Shown piece by piece: positions 60,116 through 64,000 of a stretch of DNA of 64,000 nt. Origin of the DNA: RYN-230 sp963844695. GTDB lineage: Bacteria > Actinomycetota > Actinomycetes > Streptosporangiales > Streptosporangiaceae. Both the position numbers and the translations under genes were made by a program. Within the stretch, counting starts at the first letter, position 1; every line of letters starts with the position of its first letter. The DNA lies in assembly GCA_963844695.1 (NCBI GenBank), contig CAWJPL010000024.1:21078-85077 (forward strand), in the 5' to 3' direction. Below the pieces are notes generated by a model. It worked only from the letters and a program-made list of their open reading frames with translations. It searched no databases and had not been told where the DNA came from.

Positions 60116-61390
60116 TTAGCAGCCGGCCAGGAGTTCGCGGGCGGCCCGGGCGCCGGAGGCGAGGGCCCCCTGGACCGAGCCGGTCGCGCGGTGATCGCCG
60201 CACACGTACCGGCGCGGGCCGGTGCTGTCATGCCCGGGGCCGTCCCCGGTGACCCGGCATGGCTGGCTGAGCCGCAGCGGCGCGGGCATGGCCGGCAGTG
60301 CCCCGTCGACGGTGTAGCTGGCCAGGTGCTCCCAGCCGGCCGTGTCGGTCTCGTACAGGTCGGCGAGCCTGGCCCGCACGGCCGGCTCGCGGTCCGCGCC
60401 GCCGCCCCCGAGCACTGACGTGGAGATGAGCGACCGGCCGAGGGCGTAACCCGGGCTCACCTCGGACAGGACGCAGGTGTTGAGGATCTCGCCCGCCGTA
60501 TCGACCAGCAGGGTCGGCTCGGCGAGCGGGCTGGCCGGGGCCGCGTGGTACACGGTGGTGACGGTACGGGTGTCCGGGACAGGCAGCCCCGGCAGCAGGG
60601 CCGCCGCGGCGGCGGCCCCGGTGGCCACCACCACCGCCTCGGCGGGGAGTTCACGGCCGTCGGCCAGCAGCACGCCCTGTCCGGTGAGCGTGCGAACCGG
60701 GGTTTCCAGCTGGACCGTGCCAGGCGGAAGCGCTGCGGCCAACTGCTCGGGGACCGCCTGGATGCCGCGGCGTGGCAGGCACAGCGTCCCGCGCAGCATG
60801 CTCCGCCAGACCAGATGAAAGAAGCGGCCCGAGGTTTCCAGTTGGTCCTCCAGGAACACCCCGGCCAGGAACGGCCGGAACAGGAGTTCGACCAGCTCGC
60901 CGGGGATCCGCGCGCTGGCCAGAGTGGCCAGCGCGCTCCGGTCCGGTCCGTGCTTGACCAGTTGGGCCGGGAGCAGCATGTCGCGGGCACTGAGCGCGGC
61001 CAGCGCGGCCAGGCCGCCCGGCCCGGCGAGGTGACCGCGGATCAGATCACCCTGGCCACCCGGGCGCCGGGTGGGATCGGCGAACCGCAGCCGCCCGGTC
61101 CGGGTGTGGAGCAGCATCCCGGGCGTGAACGGGGACAGCTGCAGGGCCCGCAGGTCCAGCCGGCGCCGCACCTGCGGATAGGAGGTGTTGAAGACCTGGA
61201 AGCCACGGTCGAGCAGGAACCGGTCCCGCCGACCGGCGCTCACCCGGTCCGTGCGCATCCGGCCTCCCACGCCGTCCGCGCACTCCAAAACCGTCACTGA
61301 CGACCCCGCGGCGGCCAGGTCGGCCGCGCAAGCCAGGCCGGCCAGCCCGGCCCCGACGATGATGACGCTCAGCGTGCTGGTGCCGGACAT
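60116..61390 (-). CDS. FAD-dependent amine oxidase/phytoene-desaturase-like oxidoreductase
   Basis: 424 aa. Seen: VIIVGAGLAGLACAADLAAAG near residue 8, in part, ADGVGGRMRTD, and near the end VCGDHRATGSVQGALASG, the C-terminal FAD contact of the family. Relatives include phytoene desaturase, protoporphyrinogen oxidase and amine oxidases. The substrate is unknown. ATG at 61390. It is 72 bp downstream of the amidohydrolase gene on the same strand. Confidence 0.88.
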   Translation of the reverse strand: MSGTSTLSVIIVGAGLAGLACAADLAAAGSSVTVLECADGVGGRMRTDRVSAGRRDRFLLDRGFQVFNTSYPQVRRRLDLRALQLSPFTPGMLLHTRTGRLRFADPTRRPGGQGDLIRGHLAGPGGLAALAALSARDMLLPAQLVKHGPDRSALATLASARIPGELVELLFRPFLAGVFLEDQLETSGRFFHLVWRSMLRGTLCLPRRGIQAVPEQLAAALPPGTVQLETPVRTLTGQGVLLADGRELPAEAVVVATGAAAAAALLPGLPVPDTRTVTTVYHAAPASPLAEPTLLVDTAGEILNTCVLSEVSPGYALGRSLISTSVLGGGGADREPAVRARLADLYETDTAGWEHLASYTVDGALPAMPAPLRLSQPCRVTGDGPGHDSTGPRRYVCGDHRATGSVQGALASGARAARELLAGC

Positions 61391-61462
61391 GCAGGCCGCC
61401 CCCCGTTGTAGCTCGCGTGCCCTGCATTCGGCGGGGAGTGCCTCCGCGGTCTCAGCGTTGGA

Positions 61463-62671
61463 TCAGCGCAGCTCGGCCCATTCCGGGCTGCCACCGGCGG
61501 TGTAGATCTCCGCGCCCCCGATGAAAGCGCGCTCGACCCGGCTCAGCACGTCCAGCGGGTCGCCGGACCAGATGACCAGGTCCGCGTCCTTGCCGGGTTC
61601 GAGCGAGCCGAGCCGGTCGTCGACGCCCGCGATCCGCGCCGGGTGGATGGTCAGCGCCCGGACCGCGGTCGCCCAGGCCAGGCCCTCCTTCACGGCCAGG
61701 GCCGCCTGGTACGGGAGGAAGTTGATCGGCACCACCGGGTGGTCGGTGGTCAGCGCGAACGTCACGCCGGCCCGGTCGAGCAGGCCCGGGTTGGCCAGCG
61801 AGCGGTTCCGCACCTCCACCTTGGACCGGCTGGTCAGCAGCGGGCCGAGGACCACCGGGATGCCCTTGGCCGCGATGATGTCGGCCAGCAGGTGCGCCTC
61901 GGTGCCGTGGTCGATCACCAGGTCGTAGCCGAACTCCTCGGCGATCCGCATCGCGGTGGCGATGTCGTCGGCGCGGTGGCAGTGCTGCCGCCACGGGATC
62001 TCCCGGCGCAGGACCCGGCCGAGCGCCTCCAGCTTCAGGTCCCGGCTGACCGGGCCGCGCTCGCTTTCCGGCTTGCGCTGCTCGCTTTCCAGCTTGCTCA
62101 GGTAGTTGCCCGCGTCCACCAGGGCGCTGCGGATCACTGCGGCCGTGCCGAGCCGGGTGCTCGGGGTCTTGTGCTGCTCGCCGTAGACCCGCTTGGGGTT
62201 CTCGCCGAGGGCGGACTTCATCCCGGACGGCTGGCGCAGCACCATCTCATCGACGGTCCGCCCCCAGCACTTGACGGCGACCGTCTGCCCGCCGATGGGG
62301 TTGCCGGACCCCGGGTTGACGTTCACGGCCAGCACGCCGCCGCTGATCGCGTCGCGGAAGCCCAGGTCAGCGGGATTGATCGCGTCGAGCGCGCGGACCT
62401 GCGCGGTCACCGGGTCGGTCAGCTCGTTGGTGTCCGACCCGGCCCAGCCCTCGCCTTCTTCGTGCACGCCCACATGGCCGTGAGCCTCGATGAACCCGGG
62501 CAGTACCCAGCGCCCCGCGGCGTCGATGACCCGGATCCCCGGGGGAACGGCGAGATCGGTGCCGACCGCGGCGATCCGGCCCGCCTCGGCCAGCACCGTC
62601 CCGCCGTCGATCGGATCCCCGGTGACTGGCACCACCCGGGCCCCGACGATCGCCACCGACTGGCCAGTCAT
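61463..62671 (-). CDS. Amidohydrolase (imidazolonepropionase-like, metal-dependent)
   Basis: 402 aa. Seen: GFIEAHGHVGVHEEG (HxH), a Lys in QTVAVKCWGR that may be carboxylated, RQHCHRADDI, VIDHGTEAHLLAD and TTDHPVVPINFL (metal Asp), then AGVDDRLGSLEPGKDADLVIW, in part. Cytoplasmic hydrolase of a cyclic or linear amide. ATG at 62671 has GAGGAGG 7 bases upstream. It is divergent from a LysR gene that may control it. Confidence 0.92.
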   Translation of the reverse strand: MTGQSVAIVGARVVPVTGDPIDGGTVLAEAGRIAAVGTDLAVPPGIRVIDAAGRWVLPGFIEAHGHVGVHEEGEGWAGSDTNELTDPVTAQVRALDAINPADLGFRDAISGGVLAVNVNPGSGNPIGGQTVAVKCWGRTVDEMVLRQPSGMKSALGENPKRVYGEQHKTPSTRLGTAAVIRSALVDAGNYLSKLESEQRKPESERGPVSRDLKLEALGRVLRREIPWRQHCHRADDIATAMRIAEEFGYDLVIDHGTEAHLLADIIAAKGIPVVLGPLLTSRSKVEVRNRSLANPGLLDRAGVTFALTTDHPVVPINFLPYQAALAVKEGLAWATAVRALTIHPARIAGVDDRLGSLEPGKDADLVIWSGDPLDVLSRVERAFIGGAEIYTAGGSPEWAELR

Positions 62672-62777
62672 CACGCGACCTCCTCGCCTGCGTGGTCCGC
62701 TCCGGGTGCTCACTTTATTCCGGCTCGATCTGGGGCCAGGTGACCCGCGGGTTTTCGTTGCGGAATAGAAAGCGTTT

Positions 62778-62802
62778 TATCCATGACCTACGGTCATGGA
62801 TA
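62778..62802. promoter_or_regulatory. 25-bp perfect palindrome over the LysR start codon
   Basis: TATCCATGACC (62778-62788) and GGTCATGGATA (62792-62802) are perfect 11-bp arms around TAC. The right arm contains the ATG of the LysR gene at 62796. It fits an autoregulatory operator in the 124-bp divergent region, possibly controlling both genes. Confidence 0.72.
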
Positions 62803-63713
62803 TGGACACCGATGCGCTGCGCTGGTTCCAGCAGGTCGCCGACGGCACGACGGTGACCGAAGTCAGCGAGCTGGAGGCGGTCACCCAGTCCGGGGTGTCG
62901 CGGGCGCTGGCCCGGCTGGAGGCACAGATCGGCACGCCGTTGCTGCGGCGGCACGGCCGCACGCTGCGGCTGACCCAGGCGGGGGCGGTGTTCAAGCGGC
63001 ACGTGGACGCGATGCTGCATCAGCTCGACGACGGGATCGCCGCGGTCAGCCAGCTGATCGAGCCGGACACGGGCACCGTGGCCCTGGCCTTCCAGCAGTC
63101 GCTCGGCACCTGGCTGGTGCCGGACCTGGTGCGGAGCTTCCGCGACGCCCACCCGCACGTCACGTTCCAGCTCACCCAGGTGCGCGACGAGGTGCATTCC
63201 GCCGCGCTGGACGGCGGGCTCGCCGACCTGGAGATCGGCACCCGGCGGGCGCGCAGCGCCGCGCTGCGCACCCGGCTGATCGCGATCGAGCCGCTGCGGC
63301 TGGCCGTGCAGCGCGACCATCCACTGGCCGGGCAGCGCATTCACCTGGCCCAGGTGTCCGCCGAGCCGTTCGTGAGCTTGCGGCCGACCTCGGCCCTCCG
63401 CAAGCTGGGTGACGACCTGTGCCAGCAGGCCGGTTTCCGCCCGGCCGTGGTGTTCGAGGGGGACGACCTGTCCACGGTGCGCGGGTTCGTGGCGGCCGGG
63501 CTGGGCGTGGCCATCGTCCCCGCACCGCGGGCGGGCACCCTGGAAGCCGCGGCCGGGCCGCTGGCCTACTGCGAGATCCTGGACGCCGGGGCGGTCCGTG
63601 ACCTCACCCTGACCTGGTCCGCCGAACGGCGCCTGCTGCCGGCCGCGGAGCTGTTCCGCAGGCACGTGATCCGCAGCGCCAGCGCCGGCCAGGTCCCCGC
63701 GCTCTCTGCCTGA
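62796..63713 (+). CDS. LysR-family transcriptional regulator
   Basis: 305 aa. N-terminal winged helix-turn-helix (LRWFQQVADGTTVTEVSELE and QSGVSRALARLEAQIGTPLLRRHGR, in part) and a C-terminal effector domain of the periplasmic-binding type. ATG at 62796 or 62802 are both possible and both lie on the palindrome. It is divergent from the amidohydrolase gene, its probable target. No clear Shine-Dalgarno precedes the start, which may fit leaderless or weak translation. Confidence 0.93.
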   Translation: MDMDTDALRWFQQVADGTTVTEVSELEAVTQSGVSRALARLEAQIGTPLLRRHGRTLRLTQAGAVFKRHVDAMLHQLDDGIAAVSQLIEPDTGTVALAFQQSLGTWLVPDLVRSFRDAHPHVTFQLTQVRDEVHSAALDGGLADLEIGTRRARSAALRTRLIAIEPLRLAVQRDHPLAGQRIHLAQVSAEPFVSLRPTSALRKLGDDLCQQAGFRPAVVFEGDDLSTVRGFVAAGLGVAIVPAPRAGTLEAAAGPLAYCEILDAGAVRDLTLTWSAERRLLPAAELFRRHVIRSASAGQVPALSA

Positions 63714-63768
63714 CCAAGCCGGGCCTGACCAAGCCGGCCCTGACCAAGCCGGGCCTGACCAGCCCGGG
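63709..63768. repeat. 15-bp tandem repeat after the LysR gene
   Basis: CCTGACCAAGCCGGG-type units at 63709-63723, 63724-63738, 63739-63753 and a fourth imperfect copy from 63754. The LysR stop is in the first copy and the convergent gene ends 6 bp after the last. Confidence 0.85.
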
Positions 63769-63773
63769 ACCGG

Positions 63774-64000
63774 CTACGCGTGCGGCGTGAAGGAGGTGGA
63801 GCAGCTTCCCGTCCGGCTGCCCTTCTTGACCGTGACCGAGACCTTCACCCGGAAACCGGGGGTCGCGCCGCTGATGTGGTACGGGATCGACAGGTTTCCC
63901 TTGTGGCCCGCCGTCCCGCGGTGGGTGGTGTTCGTCGTCCTGTAGTGCGCCACGGTCTTCACGGCTGCGAAGGTCCCGGTGTGCACCTGCACCTTGGTGG
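63774..64000 (-). CDS. C-terminus of a secreted protein (cut by the window edge)
   Basis: About 75 residues, open to the right edge. The segment reads as beta strands (FRVKVSVTVKKGSRTGSCSTSFTP), as in extracellular Ig-like or fibronectin-like domains. A single Cys lies near the end. The start and identity are outside the window. Confidence 0.5.
   Translation of the reverse strand, partial: TKVQVHTGTFAAVKTVAHYRTTNTTHRGTAGHKGNLSIPYHISGATPGFRVKVSVTVKKGSRTGSCSTSFTPHA

Noticed and set aside
1..64000. CRISPR arrays, tRNA or rRNA genes, insertion sequences, prophage
   Set aside because: The repeats seen are short direct tandems without spacers; no cloverleaf, transposase or integrase was recognised.

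Overview
The window comes from a very GC-rich actinobacterium. Evidence: GC bias at third codon positions, many GTG and TTG starts, stop/start overlaps (ATGA, GTGA, TTGA), a leaderless serS promoter, NarL-type regulators, DUF1707, DUF6510 and DUF6328 families, two Lnt paralogues and an SseA-SufE pair. I cannot name the genus. No rRNA, tRNA, CRISPR array, phage or insertion sequence was recognised; it reads as ordinary chromosome.

Layout. (1) 1-16.1 kb: an exopolysaccharide locus with two polysaccharide deacetylases at its edges. Between them lie a UDP-sugar dehydrogenase, an ATP-grasp ligase, an FAD oxidoreductase, a priming sugar-phosphate transferase, GT4 enzymes, an epimerase, a GH18 protein and a processive GT2 synthase, plus a pseudo-receiver NarL regulator, a soluble histidine-kinase-like ATPase and a second NarL regulator. 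(2) 16.3-23.6 kb: PPK2, a DEAD-box helicase, a methyltransferase/membrane protein/geranylgeranyl-reductase set (perhaps menaquinone or isoprenoid modification) and an MFS exporter. (3) 23.7-28.4 kb, minus strand: an L,D-transpeptidase lipoprotein and two tandem lnt genes. (4) 28.5-36.9 kb: a Pro-rich membrane protein, EamA exporter, THUMP-like methyltransferase, serS, S53 peptidase, DUF1707 protein, and a coupled sulfite-oxidase-like/flavin-reductase/zinc-ribbon set. (5) 37-40.7 kb: a redox-signalling operon (receiver fused to a thioredoxin-reductase-like flavoprotein, a cNMP-domain histidine kinase, a UBP zinc finger). (6) 40.8-45.8 kb: late cobalamin genes cbiB, a bluB-cobT fusion, cobU, cobS. 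(7) 45.8-55 kb: methyltransferase, hemolysin-III family protein, and a LacI-controlled ABC importer with a metallophosphoesterase. (8) 55.6-64 kb: ECF sigma factor, cysteine-less DksA relative, Ni/Co permease behind a probable Nur box, SufE/sulfurtransferase, FAD oxidoreductase, amidohydrolase, and a LysR gene whose start sits in a perfect palindrome.

Two patterns run across the window. First, at least seven and perhaps eight well-conserved genes are restored by removing exactly one base; every event is an apparent insertion, so uncorrected sequencing indels are the simplest explanation, though real frameshifts are not excluded. Second, short tandem duplications (15-24 bp) recur at gene ends and convergent junctions. 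The strongest candidates for less-described biology are the redox-signalling operon, the ATP-grasp/FAD pair inside the polysaccharide locus, and the palindromic operators (Nur-like box, LysR start-site palindrome, LacI site).
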